A stretch of 64,000 nucleotides of DNA from Limnothrix sp. FACHB-406 (lineage in GTDB: Bacteria; Cyanobacteriota; Cyanobacteriia; CACIAM-69d): NCBI RefSeq assembly GCF_014698235.1, contig NZ_JACJSP010000003.1:1-64000 (forward strand). Direction: 5' to 3'. Positions 32,716-42,262 of this stretch are shown here, in pieces; position 1 is the stretch's first letter, and the number at the start of each line of letters is the position of its first letter. The translations under genes and the position numbers were made by a program. The notes under the pieces were generated by a model. It was not told the origin of the DNA, ran no database searches, and was given only the letters and a program-made list of their open reading frames with translations.

Positions 32716-34518
32716 TCAAGAAGGCTCCGTCAACAGCTTCACCAACTCTAGCTCTTGGGCGCGGTGACCATCTTGGAAAATGGGCACTGGCCGTTCAATG
32801 CCCTTGAACCGAAATTCTCCCATTTGCACCCAATTCATCTTCCGCGACACCAAGTCATAGGTATTGGCGCTGATGATGCACTGGCCCACCGGACAAATCG
32901 CCTCCATCCGGGCCGCCAGGTTCACCGCGCCGCCTAAGACTGTGTAATCCATCCGTTGGGAGCTGCCCACATCTCCCACCACGGCCCGACCGCTGTTGAT
33001 GGCAATCCGTAGTTGCAAATGCTCGCCCAACACGTTCCGTTTGTTCAAATCATCCAAGCGTTCCAGCATTCGCCGGGCAGCAATGACAGCGCGATCGGCA
33101 TGATCCGGTTGTGGTTCCGGCGCACCAAAAAAGGCCATGATGCAATCGCCAATGAACTTATCGAGGGTTCCGCCTAGGGCAAACACCTCTTGCAGCATTT
33201 CTTCAAAAAAGCGGTTCAACAAGTCCGCCACCTCCGCCGGACTCAGGCGCTCCGAAAGGGCCGTGAACCCGACAATATCCGCAAACAGAATGCTGAGTTC
33301 CCCATCAGTGGTGGGAATCCGGCCATCCTCGTGGGTGCCAGCGGCGATCATTTGTTGCACCACCGCAGGCGAGTGATAGCGCTCTAGCTTTTGGCACAGG
33401 CGCTCTTCTTCCTGAAGTTTGCGGGTGAGCAACCACCGCTGAACACTGGCAGCCACGAGGTTGGCCAATGCGGAAAAGAAACTGAGATCGTCTTCGCCCT
33501 CTTGCACCCAACTTTCGGAGGACAGGTTGGCATCGGCATAGAGCACACCGACCACTTTGTCTTCGTTCCAAAGCGGCACGGCCATGGCGCTGCGAATGCC
33601 TTTATAGAGAATGCTTTGTTCTGCGCCAAACCGCTCGTCTGCTTGGGCATCGGCGGTTTGTAGGGCAATTTTTTCTTTGAAAACTTTTTGGCAAATGCTT
33701 TGGCTGATCCAACCGCTGTTGAGGGTGAGGTCGCGGGCCCGTTCGGTTTCGCGGGCGGCCGCGTTCAGCAGTTGCAGTTGGCCATTGCCTTCCACATCCA
33801 CCAACAGGGCCAGGCGCTCAATGTTGGTGAGATAGCGAAACACCACTTCTTGCACTTGGGAGAAGATGGCGTTGCTGCTGGCGGCGGAGGTGAGGCCTTT
33901 GGCGATTTCCACGAGATCGCGCAAGCGGGCAATGGTGCGATCGCGCTCATAAAGACTGTCGCCGCTGCCTTCGCTGGTGCGGAGCCACTGTTCTTTGAGG
34001 TCGCTGGCATCGCGTGAAATTCGCATTTTGCCATCGGCCGTGGCATCAATCAGGGGCAGCTTGACCAGATTGGGCCGCACCACGGACACGGTGGGCGGCA
34101 AAGCCTCGGGGTTTAAGGGAACCTGCACCCGTTGGGAATAGACGGCTTTGGGCCCTTGGGGCGATTGGCGCGATCGGGTGATGGTGGGATTCGCGACCGC
34201 GTTGGCCGTGCCCACTCCTGCCAACAGGACGGTGATGCAAACATTTTCGATATAGATCCGATCGCCGTGGGCGATGGGAGTTGGCTGTTGGAGGGGGGTT
34301 TGGTTCAGGCGTGTGCCGTTTTTGCTTTGCAGGTCTTCAACCATCCAGGGACTAGCCCGATCGGCGCGGCTAATTCGGGCATGGTGTCGCGACACGCCAT
34401 AGGGAGAAAGGGGCAGCTCGCAATCACTGGCCCGCCCGATCGTCACGGAGTCGGTTTCCACGGGAATCAGTCGATCGGGGCTACCGGGAACCTGAAGGCG
34501 TAATTGGATCTCAGCCAT
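32716..34518 (-). CDS. FHA-GAF adenylate/guanylate cyclase (class III)
   Basis: Three domains in 600 aa. FHA (about 1-95): VTIGRASDCELPLSPYGVSR, HHARISR and SKNGTRLN, which bind phosphothreonine peptides. GAF (about 205-385): YKGIRSAMAVPLWNEDKVVG and VLYADANLSS, a small-ligand sensor. Class III catalytic domain (about 405-590): LSILFADIVGFTALSERLSP with metal Asp, KFIGDCIMAFFGAPEP, and GRAVVGDVGSSQRMDYTVLG. Substrate choice (ATP versus GTP) cannot be decided by eye. It makes a cyclic-nucleotide second messenger, linking kinase signalling to cAMP/cGMP. No membrane segment. Confidence 0.92.
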   Translation of the reverse strand: MAEIQLRLQVPGSPDRLIPVETDSVTIGRASDCELPLSPYGVSRHHARISRADRASPWMVEDLQSKNGTRLNQTPLQQPTPIAHGDRIYIENVCITVLLAGVGTANAVANPTITRSRQSPQGPKAVYSQRVQVPLNPEALPPTVSVVRPNLVKLPLIDATADGKMRISRDASDLKEQWLRTSEGSGDSLYERDRTIARLRDLVEIAKGLTSAASSNAIFSQVQEVVFRYLTNIERLALLVDVEGNGQLQLLNAAARETERARDLTLNSGWISQSICQKVFKEKIALQTADAQADERFGAEQSILYKGIRSAMAVPLWNEDKVVGVLYADANLSSESWVQEGEDDLSFFSALANLVAASVQRWLLTRKLQEEERLCQKLERYHSPAVVQQMIAAGTHEDGRIPTTDGELSILFADIVGFTALSERLSPAEVADLLNRFFEEMLQEVFALGGTLDKFIGDCIMAFFGAPEPQPDHADRAVIAARRMLERLDDLNKRNVLGEHLQLRIAINSGRAVVGDVGSSQRMDYTVLGGAVNLAARMEAICPVGQCIISANTYDLVSRKMNWVQMGEFRFKGIERPVPIFQDGHRAQELELVKLLTEPS

Positions 34519-35775
34519 GCCATCTACTCTGCTTCACAGCAATCGAATCAATATCGCCAAACCCGCATCGACTGGAACGCTGAGAATAGCACCGGGAACA
34601 GCGCCGAGAACGTTAACCGATCGATGCATTACACCCTATTCGACAGCGCTCAGGCTCACAAGCGGTGAGGGGCCAGACCAGTTTTTCAGAACGCCCATGC
34701 CCCAGTCCGGTTAACCAATCCCGCTGCGGCCCCATCACTGCCTCGCTGTTTTCGTGTTTAGGCTGTGGTTAAGCCGTCCAACCTTGATTAAAGCCTGGTT
34801 TAAGCCCCTTGCCCGATCGCTCTGAACGCAATCGGTTTGTTTGAGATGTCCCCTGCGATCGCCCTCCCCTCGCGACCAGTTTGCCAAGCGTCCCCCGATC
34901 GCCCGTTTCCATACCCAAATCCAGAACCGGCACTGCAAAAGCACCGCTCCTTCCCATTTTCCCCGCTAGATGCGAGTTGAGTTGATCTGTGGTGATGCGT
35001 TGTTGGTGACCAATTGCAGTGACCAATTGCAATGACCAATTATGGTCACGAACTGTAATCAAGAACCGCAATCAAACACTGCAATCGAGAGCTGCGGTCA
35101 CGAACTGCGATGAAAACAGAATTCCCGCAGAGTTCCCGCAAATCAACAAGCCGGTATCGCATCCGAGACAGCCTGTCAAAATCTCGCCTGACCCAACGCT
35201 AGCACTTGAACCTAGACAATGGCGCAATTGCCTTCCACGTTGCGTTCCGTGGCATTCTCGATCCTGTCCAAGTTCAGTCCAGATTAGCCCCGATCGCCCC
35301 AATTGGGCGACTTCCGGCAACCCCAATCCCATTAGCGATTACAGCGATTAATGAGCTTGAATCTGCCTTGAACCCGCCTTTGGCTAGTCTTTAACCAGTT
35401 TTTAGTCTTTCAGCAGTCTTTAAATAGTCTTCAATCAATAGTCTTCGATGTTGTCCCGATGGTTCTTGAGCAGACTTTTAACGGAATCTTCCAGTCCGTC
35501 CCCAGGGGATCGGGCTAATCTGAGGCAAGTTGTCATCAAGGATGACGGTGCTGAGTGGTTGGCCCCTGTTGTGGCCTCGGGTGTTGCGATTCCGTCCCCC
35601 TAATCCGAATAGCCTGCGCTTCCTCGGCCAGCCCATTGCAACATCCACGACAGCGCCCGCAACAGTGCTTGAGCTAAAAACTTTGAACTGCGACTCCCGT
35701 GATGTTGGTTGGGGCCTGCATGATTGGCCCGCCAACCACAACTCAGCCGATTGTTAGCCGACCCAGATTTTTCCT
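34519..35775. other. Long gene-free region with degenerate repeats
   Basis: This 1.26-kb gap shows no supported gene. It contains drifted tandem words: GACCAATTGCAAT (35005-35045), CACGAACTG/AACCGCAATC (35045-35110) and GTCTTTAA/CAGTCTTT (35385-35450). A minus-strand frame at 35478-35741 lacks family features. The gnd promoter should lie near its right end. Confidence 0.5.
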
Positions 35776-37197
35776 ATGGCTCAAAGTTTCGGACTCATCG
35801 GTCTTGCTGTGATGGGCGAAAATCTTGCCCTGAACATTGAACGGAATGGATTCCCGATCGCGGTGTATAACCGCAGCCGCGATAAAACCGACACATTCAT
35901 GGCCACCCGGGCCCAGGGCAAGCAGGTGCAACCCACCTACAGCTTGGAAGAATTTGTGGCTGCCCTTGAACCACCGCGCAAAATCTTGATTATGGTCAAG
36001 GCCGGCGGGCCCGTGGATGCGGTGATTGAACAGCTCAAGCCCCTGCTGGCTCCGGGCGATATTTTGATTGACGGTGGCAACTCGCTTTATGAGGACACAG
36101 AACGCCGCACCCAAGATCTGGAAGCCTTGGGCCTGACCTACATTGGCATGGGCGTGAGCGGCGGCGAAGAAGGGGCGCTGAATGGCCCTAGCTTGATGCC
36201 CGGTGGCACGCGATCGGCCTATGAAAAAATTGAGCCGATCGTCACCAAAATCGCCGCCCAGGTGGATAACGGCCCCTGCGTCACCTACATCGGCCCCGGC
36301 GGATCTGGACACTACGTCAAGATGGTTCACAACGGCATTGAGTATGGCGATATGCAGCTCATTGCCGAAGCCTACGACTTGCTGAAAACCGTGGGCGGCC
36401 TGAACCAAGCCCAGTTGCAAGCCACCTTTGCGGCTTGGAACCAAACGGACGAACTCAACTCCTTTTTGATTGAAATTACCGCTGAAATCTTTAAGGTCAG
36501 TGATCCCGACACTCAAGCACCGTTGGTGGAACTGATTCAAGACGCAGCGGGGCAAAAAGGAACCGGCCGGTGGACGGTGATGAGCGCCCTGGAATTGGGG
36601 GTTTCGATCCCAACCATCATCGCGGCGGTGAATGCCCGGATTATGTCATCCATCAAGGCCGAGCGGACGGCGGCGGCCCAAGAGCTGAGCGGCCCCGGCC
36701 CGATCGCCCCGGTGGATCAAGCCACATTCATTGACCAAGTGCGGGATGCGCTCTACTGTTCCAAAATCTGTTCCTATGCCCAAGGGATGGCCCTGTTGGC
36801 AAAGGCTTCCGCTGAGTTTGGCTATGGCTTAAATTTGGCGGAAATGGCCAGAATTTGGAAAGGCGGCTGCATCATTCGTGCGGGCTTCCTGAGCAAGATT
36901 GAGCGAGCTTTTACGGATAATCCACAGTTGCCGAATTTGCTGCTGGCTCCGGAGTTTAAGCAAACCATTCTCGATCGCCAGGCCGCTTGGCGATCGGTGG
37001 TGGCAACGGCGGCCCAAACGGGGATCGCGGTTCCGGCCTTCAGCGCCTCCCTGGACTATTTCGATAGCTACCGGCGCGATCGATTGCCCCAAAACCTCAC
37101 CCAAGCCCAGCGCGATTTCTTCGGCGCACATACCTACGAGCGGATCGACAAGCCGGGCACGTTCCACACGGAATGGGCCGCATTGGCAAACGGTTAG
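35776..37197 (+). CDS. gnd: 6-phosphogluconate dehydrogenase (decarboxylating)
   Basis: Oxidative pentose phosphate enzyme converting 6-phosphogluconate to ribulose 5-phosphate with NADPH. Seen: FGLIGLAVMGENLALNIERN (NADP fold), GNSLYEDTERRTQDL, MGVSGGEEGALNGPSLMPGG (substrate loop) and GSGHYVKMVHNGIEYGDMQL with the catalytic Lys, all canonical. 473 aa, full length. In cyanobacteria this gene supports dark metabolism. ATG at 35776. Confidence 0.97.
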   Translation: MAQSFGLIGLAVMGENLALNIERNGFPIAVYNRSRDKTDTFMATRAQGKQVQPTYSLEEFVAALEPPRKILIMVKAGGPVDAVIEQLKPLLAPGDILIDGGNSLYEDTERRTQDLEALGLTYIGMGVSGGEEGALNGPSLMPGGTRSAYEKIEPIVTKIAAQVDNGPCVTYIGPGGSGHYVKMVHNGIEYGDMQLIAEAYDLLKTVGGLNQAQLQATFAAWNQTDELNSFLIEITAEIFKVSDPDTQAPLVELIQDAAGQKGTGRWTVMSALELGVSIPTIIAAVNARIMSSIKAERTAAAQELSGPGPIAPVDQATFIDQVRDALYCSKICSYAQGMALLAKASAEFGYGLNLAEMARIWKGGCIIRAGFLSKIERAFTDNPQLPNLLLAPEFKQTILDRQAAWRSVVATAAQTGIAVPAFSASLDYFDSYRRDRLPQNLTQAQRDFFGAHTYERIDKPGTFHTEWAALANG

Positions 37198-37285
37198 TTA
37201 GGCCGCGATCGCCCAAGGCTGTTGAGCGGTGGCAAGGGAAGGTTAGGGCGCATTTGGTGAGATTCCTGTGGATTCGGGAGGCCAA

Positions 37286-37414
37286 ATGGCTCGTAAATCT
37301 AACCGAAATTCCGGCATCACCGGATCGCCGCTCAACTCCAAACGGGAAGCACAGCCCCATGATTACGGAATGGTTGGCTTGTTCTCCCAAGCCCCGAGAA
37401 TTAAGCGCCGCTAG
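37286..37414 (+). CDS. Small basic protein, 42 aa, not previously apparent
   Basis: A 42-codon frame starts MARKSNRNSGITGSPLNSKR and ends GLFSQAPRIKRR. It is preceded by GGGAGG with 4-nt spacing to the ATG, one of the best ribosome binding sites in the window. The product is hydrophilic and strongly basic at both ends, without a membrane segment. It sits between convergent gnd and the alpha-E gene. I do not recognise the family. The size and charge resemble RNA- or ribosome-associated micro-proteins, which is only a guess. Confidence 0.5.
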   Translation: MARKSNRNSGITGSPLNSKREAQPHDYGMVGLFSQAPRIKRR

Positions 37415-37467
37415 GGTCATCCGACCACTCGAAAGCCGAAGTTGAGTCCGAATTCCCAAAAACAGGT

Positions 37468-38430
37468 CTAAAGACCCACCGGTCGCAGCGCAAAAAATGT
37501 TTCATTCATGCGCTCGCCAATCACATTGAGTTCTTGCTGCAAATTGTCAATGAATTCATGGAGACCCCGATCGATCACTTCATCCACTGAAAAATAGCTG
37601 AGTTCTGCTAACAACCGTCCCAGGGGCCGCTCCACAGGATTGCTCCAAGTGCCCGTCGGTGTTCCAGTAATTTCATGCAAGGATTTTTGGGATTGCAACA
37701 GGCAAAATTGCACCGCACGGGGAAACTGTCGATCGAGCAATAAAAACTCCACAACTCCCGTGGGCGAAATGCGGTGATTGCGCCACTTTTGATACATTTC
37801 ATAGGCGCTAGCGGACTTCAGCAACGCAATCCATTGGAGGCGATCGAGCGTTGTGCCCACATCCTGCACCGAAGGCAGCAGAATGTAATATTTCACATCC
37901 AAAATTCGCGATGTTTTATCTGCCCGCTCCAGGAATCGGCCCACCTGTCCAAAGTGCCAGCCTTCGCCGTGGGTCATGGTGGCATCGGTCACGCCATAGA
38001 GCAAATGACTCGCCAGCTTCACTTCATTAAAAAACTTATCTAGATCAACGGCTCCCGCGCTGTAGCTGGCGGCCGCTTCTTTAACCATTAAATAAAACGC
38101 ATTAATCTGTTCCCAGACTTCCGTAGACAGGATCTCTCGGATCGATCGAGCGTTTTCCCGCGCTGATTTCAAGCAAGACAAAATCGAATTGGGATAATTC
38201 GCATCAAATGTTAGAAACTGAATCACATTTTCAGCGGAAGCTTCCCCATAATTGGCCTGAAAAAGTGCCAAGTCTCCCGTGGTCATCAACAGGGGTTTCC
38301 ATTGTTGAGTCACGCCCGCAGGAGAATCTAAACTTAGCTTGAGGTTGACATCAACAAATCGGGCCACATTTTCCGCCCGCTCCACATAGCGATTAAGCCA
38401 ATAAATCGAGTCCGCAACGCGACTGAGCAT
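37468..38430 (-). CDS. Alpha-E domain protein
   Basis: The N terminus MLSRVADSIYWLNRYVERAE is the hallmark of the alpha-E family (bacterial all-helical domain containing a conserved ExxR). Further blocks are GFLERADKTSRILDVKYYIL and the tail VIDRGLHEFIDNLQQELNVI. At 320 aa it is complete. In many bacteria it accompanies a circularly permuted ATP-grasp ligase and a transglutaminase in a putative peptide-modification cluster; those partners are not in this window. Function unknown. Confidence 0.88.
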   Translation of the reverse strand: MLSRVADSIYWLNRYVERAENVARFVDVNLKLSLDSPAGVTQQWKPLLMTTGDLALFQANYGEASAENVIQFLTFDANYPNSILSCLKSARENARSIREILSTEVWEQINAFYLMVKEAAASYSAGAVDLDKFFNEVKLASHLLYGVTDATMTHGEGWHFGQVGRFLERADKTSRILDVKYYILLPSVQDVGTTLDRLQWIALLKSASAYEMYQKWRNHRISPTGVVEFLLLDRQFPRAVQFCLLQSQKSLHEITGTPTGTWSNPVERPLGRLLAELSYFSVDEVIDRGLHEFIDNLQQELNVIGERMNETFFALRPVGL

Positions 38431-38608
38431 GGTGATTTAAAGGATGATTTCCAGGGGATGATTCAGTAAGAAGCTTTGATCGGGGAAAGTTGCCTAGAGC
38501 ATATCTTAAACATCCTAGTTGGTTCCAGAATGGCTTGAGCTTGAGCTGCGGCCGCAATTCCCCAATCAACGCCTGAATCATTCAGCATCACCCCGCTGGG
38601 AGATCGCC

Positions 38609-40006
38609 TTACAAACGAGCAACGCCGTCTAAGCGAGCGGCCGCTTGCACCGCAGCGGCCACCGCTGGAGCCACGCGCGAATCAAAGGCTGAGGGGACGA
38701 TCGTTTCGGGGCCCAACTGCTCATCGTCCACCAACGAGGCGATCGCCAAGGCCGCATCCAAGAACATTCGTTGGGTGAGTTTGTTGGCCCGGCTGTCGAG
38801 GGCCCCCCGGAACAGGCCCGGAAACGCCAACACGTTGTTGATTTGGTTGGGATAGTCACTGCGGCCGGTGGCGATGATGGCCGCTTTGCCGATGATCAGT
38901 TCCGGTTGAATTTCCGGAATCGGGTTGGCCATGGCAAAGACGATCGGGTCTTTGGCCATGGATTCCACCATGGGCACGGACACCACCCCGGGCGCGCTGA
39001 CCCCCAGGAAAATATCAGCACCGACCATCGCATCAGCCAGGGTGAGCGGCCCGGGGCGATCGACTGCAAAGTCTCGCTTTTGGGGGTTCAAATCGGTGCG
39101 ATCGATCGTCAGCAGCCCCTTCGAGTCGCAAATGGCAATGTCGGTGGCTCCGGCCGTGCGCAGCAGTTGGGCAATTGCGATCCCCGCCGCTCCCGCACCG
39201 TTAATTACGATTTTGACCGCCGATAGGGCTTTACCCACGTATTTCAGGGCATTGGTCAGGGCCGCCAAGGAGACGATCGCCGTGCCGTGTTGATCGTCGT
39301 GGAACACGGGGATATTCAACTCCTCCTTCAGCCGCTTTTCCACTTCAAAACAGCGCGGCGCGGCGATATCCTCCAGGTTCACTCCCCCAAAAACCGGCGC
39401 AATCCGCTTCACGGTTTCCACAATTTCATCGGCATCTTGGGTGGCTAAGCAAATGGGAAAAGCATCCACCCCGCCAAATTCCTTGAACAGCATGGCCTTG
39501 CCTTCCATCACGGGCAATGCCCCTTCGGGCCCCAAATTGCCCAACCCCAACACGGCGCTGCCATCGGTGACGATCGCCACCATGTTTTGCTTCACCGTTA
39601 GCTCATAGACCCGATCGGGCTGGTCAGCAATGGCCCGACAAACGCGACCCACCCCCGGTGTATAAGCCATGGCCAAATCCGCTTGGCGATCGAGCGAAAT
39701 CTTGCTGTTGACGGTTATTTTGCCGCCCTGGTGCAAGGCAAAGGTGCGATCGGCCGCCGCCAGCACCAACACCTCCGGGATCGCTTTCACGGCTGCCACA
39801 ATAGCCTCCGCGCCCTCGGTGCTGGCCGCATCCACTGCCAAATCCCGGATGGTCTGTTGGCGATTTTGCTCCACGAGGGTGATATCGCCCAAGTTGCCCC
39901 CCGCATCCGCGATCGCCTGAATGACCTGGGACAGCATTCCCACCTGGTTTGGCAACTGAAGACGCAACGAAACACTGAAACTGGGATTTGGCGTTAGTTT
40001 AACCAC
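38609..40006 (-). CDS. NAD(P)-dependent malic enzyme with N-terminal ACT domain
   Basis: Oxidative decarboxylation of malate to pyruvate. An ACT regulatory domain (about 10-85, LRLQLPNQVGMLSQVIQAIA) precedes the malic domain (MAYTPGVGRVCRAIADQPDR, FKEFGGVDAFPICLAT, NIPVFHDDQHGTAIV) and the dinucleotide fold (VKIVINGAGAAGIAIAQLL). 465 aa. The fused ACT is a known cyanobacterial variant and suggests amino-acid feedback. Start GTG at 40006. Not linked to other carbon genes here. Confidence 0.95.
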   Translation of the reverse strand: MVKLTPNPSFSVSLRLQLPNQVGMLSQVIQAIADAGGNLGDITLVEQNRQQTIRDLAVDAASTEGAEAIVAAVKAIPEVLVLAAADRTFALHQGGKITVNSKISLDRQADLAMAYTPGVGRVCRAIADQPDRVYELTVKQNMVAIVTDGSAVLGLGNLGPEGALPVMEGKAMLFKEFGGVDAFPICLATQDADEIVETVKRIAPVFGGVNLEDIAAPRCFEVEKRLKEELNIPVFHDDQHGTAIVSLAALTNALKYVGKALSAVKIVINGAGAAGIAIAQLLRTAGATDIAICDSKGLLTIDRTDLNPQKRDFAVDRPGPLTLADAMVGADIFLGVSAPGVVSVPMVESMAKDPIVFAMANPIPEIQPELIIGKAAIIATGRSDYPNQINNVLAFPGLFRGALDSRANKLTQRMFLDAALAIASLVDDEQLGPETIVPSAFDSRVAPAVAAAVQAAARLDGVARL

Positions 40007-40278
40007 GAACCGATCCTTCCCGAATAGCAGGTTAATGAGTTAGAAGCTGACAAGGCAGGGATAACTAAAGCTCTATAATCTACCACCCATGAGCCGTTGG
40101 CCTTGGTCGATCGGTCAGGAATTGCTGAAGATTTCCGAGCAAACCTGAGAGCATGTCTGAACAATCAAGACCCTTACCTTAGTAAGTCTCATTGCCTGTG
40201 GGTCTCATTAATCGACAAGAACAAGATACGCAACCCCCTTGCTACCCAGGACTACTAGCGCTTTGCAAGTACCCCAAG

Positions 40279-40629
40279 TTACTTCTCAGGCATCTGCTCA
40301 GGGAATTGACTGTCATTTAGCAAAATTAGTAACTCTGGAATGTTGATTTGAATCGCTTGCCAAAGAATCCATAGATCAACCTCTCGATATTCGTGAATAA
40401 TTCGATTTCGCATTCCTCGAATTGCCGCAATCGAAATCTGGGAGTTTTGGGTGATGAAGCTATCTGAAAAGCGGTTCATTGCCTCGCTGAGAACTGTAAT
40501 TTGGTAAAGAACCGAAGATTGCGTTTTACGATCTTGGAGGAAGGAATCCTCATCCAAGCCTTTTGTAAAATCCAGAATTTGTTGACAAGCATTGATTGCA
40601 TCCAACCAATATTCTCGATCATGATTCAT
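40279..40629 (-). CDS. hepT: HepT-like toxin (DUF86, HEPN fold)
   Basis: The HEPN RNase motif Rx4-6H is seen in GMRNRIIHEYREVDL (R...H-x-Y). The protein is an all-helical 116 residues. In HepT/MntA (type VII) modules, MntA AMPylates the HepT Tyr in the RX4HXY motif to neutralise it; the Tyr is present in this motif. It follows the mntA-like gene by 21 bp on the same strand. The DNA is A+T-rich compared with neighbours, consistent with transfer. Confidence 0.88.
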   Translation of the reverse strand: MNHDREYWLDAINACQQILDFTKGLDEDSFLQDRKTQSSVLYQITVLSEAMNRFSDSFITQNSQISIAAIRGMRNRIIHEYREVDLWILWQAIQINIPELLILLNDSQFPEQMPEK

Positions 40630-40650
40630 GGGGTTACGGTAACCGGATGA

Positions 40651-41052
40651 TCAATCTTGATGATTAATTCGGTAAATAACTTGGGCAGTTCCTAAAATAT
40701 TGTTACGCCGAATAGAATTATGACTTTTCTCAATGGCGCGTCGAGTCACCAAGTCCACGGGGCGGTTCTGAAAAAGCCTGCTAAATTCACATTCAATTGT
40801 GTATAGATCCAGCAGTGTAACCTTAGCGATCGGGGAAAAGCTAATTAATAAATCCACATCGCTATCATCCCGAAATTGATCGCCAAGAATTGATCCGAAT
40901 AATGCAACTTCAGTGATCTGCCAATCATCACACAACAACATCAATTTTTGACAATCAACGGTGAGGCCTGGCTGAAGCGTAATTGAGCGACACAGAGGCT
41001 TCGCTCGATCGCACTCAACACCATCAAGGCAGTTGGTCATGGAGTGAGTCAT
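40651..41052 (-). CDS. mntA: MntA-like minimal nucleotidyltransferase antitoxin
   Basis: The nucleotidyltransferase signature GSx10DxD is seen in LFGSILGDQFRDDSDVDLLI. Expected role: adenylylates the partner HepT to block its RNase. The product of 133 aa is slightly longer than usual (about 100-120), so a downstream start is possible; an extra start at MTNCLDGVE is in frame. Placed directly before hepT in the standard order. The third carboxylate lies in VDLVTRRAI. Confidence 0.88.
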   Translation of the reverse strand: MTHSMTNCLDGVECDRAKPLCRSITLQPGLTVDCQKLMLLCDDWQITEVALFGSILGDQFRDDSDVDLLISFSPIAKVTLLDLYTIECEFSRLFQNRPVDLVTRRAIEKSHNSIRRNNILGTAQVIYRINHQD

Positions 41053-41088
41053 GGCAGATCGCCATTGAACCGAAGTTTGGATTGCATT

Positions 41089-41823
41089 TCAACTGAATTT
41101 GACGCGATAGAGGGCAAATACATCGCCTTCGCGTGTGGCGGTCACTTTGCCACCGGCGGCCTGAATCAGTTTTTTCCAGGCGATCGGCTCTTCCAAGAAA
41201 ACCTCTGACCCCAAATAGGTTTCTAAAATTGCCCAATTTTCCGCTAGGGGTAATTCGGGCAAAATGGCATCGAAGACAAATAAACCACCGGGTTTTAGGA
41301 GGGGCTTGACTCGATCGACCACAGCAGCCCAATAGTCGATCGGGTAGTAGCAGCTCACCCCTGTGGCAATCACCAAATCAAAGAATCCTGGCTCATAGTT
41401 CAGTTCATGGGCCGGTTGGCAATGCACGCCCTTAAACAGTTTGGAGTTCAGTTGTGGGCCCCGCGCTGTCAACAAATCGCAGGCGACGCGAGCCACATCT
41501 TGCCCATAGAAAAAGGCTTGCCAATCGCGCCAGGGATAAAACAAAAAGCTGCCCCCACAACCCAAATCCAAACAGCGCCAACCTTTTTGGGGCTTGGCTA
41601 ATTCCCAAAAGGGGGATGTGATGCGGCTGGTGAGGGATCCAGTCGCGAATTCAGGATAGAGCGGCAAGGCGGCCACTTCGTCGGGGACTTCAAAGGCTTC
41701 GCCGCGATATTCTTTGTTATATCGAGCAGCAACGGCTTGGATTTGGGCCTGTAGTTCAGGGGTGTTCCAATCACGGGATTGAAGTTCGGCAATGCTCCAG
41801 TTAACCAATGAATGCGCCCTCAA
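41089..41823 (-). CDS. Class I SAM-dependent methyltransferase
   Basis: Rossmann motif I is CLDLGCGGSFLFYPWRDW, followed by VIATGVSCYYPIDYWAAVVD (motif IV region) and LKPLLKPGGLFVFDAILPE (post-II/III). 244 aa. The helical N terminus (NWSIAELQSRDWNTPELQ) is unusual and probably substrate-specific. Related cyanobacterial proteins are annotated only as methyltransferase-domain proteins. It precedes mntA by 36 bp on the same strand, but the base composition differs, so a functional link is doubtful. Confidence 0.8.
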   Translation of the reverse strand: MRAHSLVNWSIAELQSRDWNTPELQAQIQAVAARYNKEYRGEAFEVPDEVAALPLYPEFATGSLTSRITSPFWELAKPQKGWRCLDLGCGGSFLFYPWRDWQAFFYGQDVARVACDLLTARGPQLNSKLFKGVHCQPAHELNYEPGFFDLVIATGVSCYYPIDYWAAVVDRVKPLLKPGGLFVFDAILPELPLAENWAILETYLGSEVFLEEPIAWKKLIQAAGGKVTATREGDVFALYRVKFS

Positions 41824-41865
41824 AAATTGGGGTTGAATATTGCTCTAGAAACCGGGGAATGATGG

Positions 41866-42045
41866 TTAACCTTTGAGAGCTTTTTGGAAGTTTTTACGAT
41901 AGGAGCCATTAATTAGCAAAACTGGCCAAAGTAGGGTTAGGAAAATTCGATTTTGGGTAAAGTTGGTTCGCTGAAAGCCGTTCCAAAATTTCACCCCAAA
42001 GAAGATGTAAGCCCCAAAAATCACGAGGGTTGCAAGCTGAGCCAT
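41866..42045 (-). CDS. Small membrane protein, 59 aa
   Basis: From the ATG at 42045: MAQLATLVIFGAYIFFGVKF, one helix, then NGFQRTNFTQNRIFLTLLWP and VLLINGSYRKNFQKALKG, a second hydrophobic stretch and a basic tail. The pattern W-P-x-L-x-N-x-x-Y-R-x-N-F-x-K-A is a common cyanobacterial membrane micro-protein, without known function. In-frame starts up to 42066 add seven residues. Confidence 0.6.
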   Translation of the reverse strand: MAQLATLVIFGAYIFFGVKFWNGFQRTNFTQNRIFLTLLWPVLLINGSYRKNFQKALKG

Positions 42046-42075
42046 CGATCGAACCTCTAGATACAACGGTTGAAT

Positions 42076-42120
42076 GCGACTAAACGCGACTAAACGCGAC
42101 TAAACGCGACTGAATGCTTT
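42076..42120. repeat. Short tandem repeat
   Basis: The unit CGACTAAACG is repeated four times, with a final variant CGACTGAATG. It is located just upstream of pepA on the opposite side from the membrane-protein gene. Confidence 0.7.
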
Positions 42121-42262
42121 TGGATGCACTTGGGTGCTAATGATGCCAGTCAACGGTGATGGGAGGAGAGCGACTCCCGGGGCTTCCGGGTTCACCCTGT
42201 CTATCAGTGTAGCCAAACCGCTAGAGTAGAAAGCGGCAAAACGCAACCATCACAAGGCAATC

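Noticed and set aside
35478-35741. An 87-codon minus-strand frame upstream of gnd
   Set aside because: No ribosome binding site, no family resemblance, and it lies where the gnd promoter is expected.
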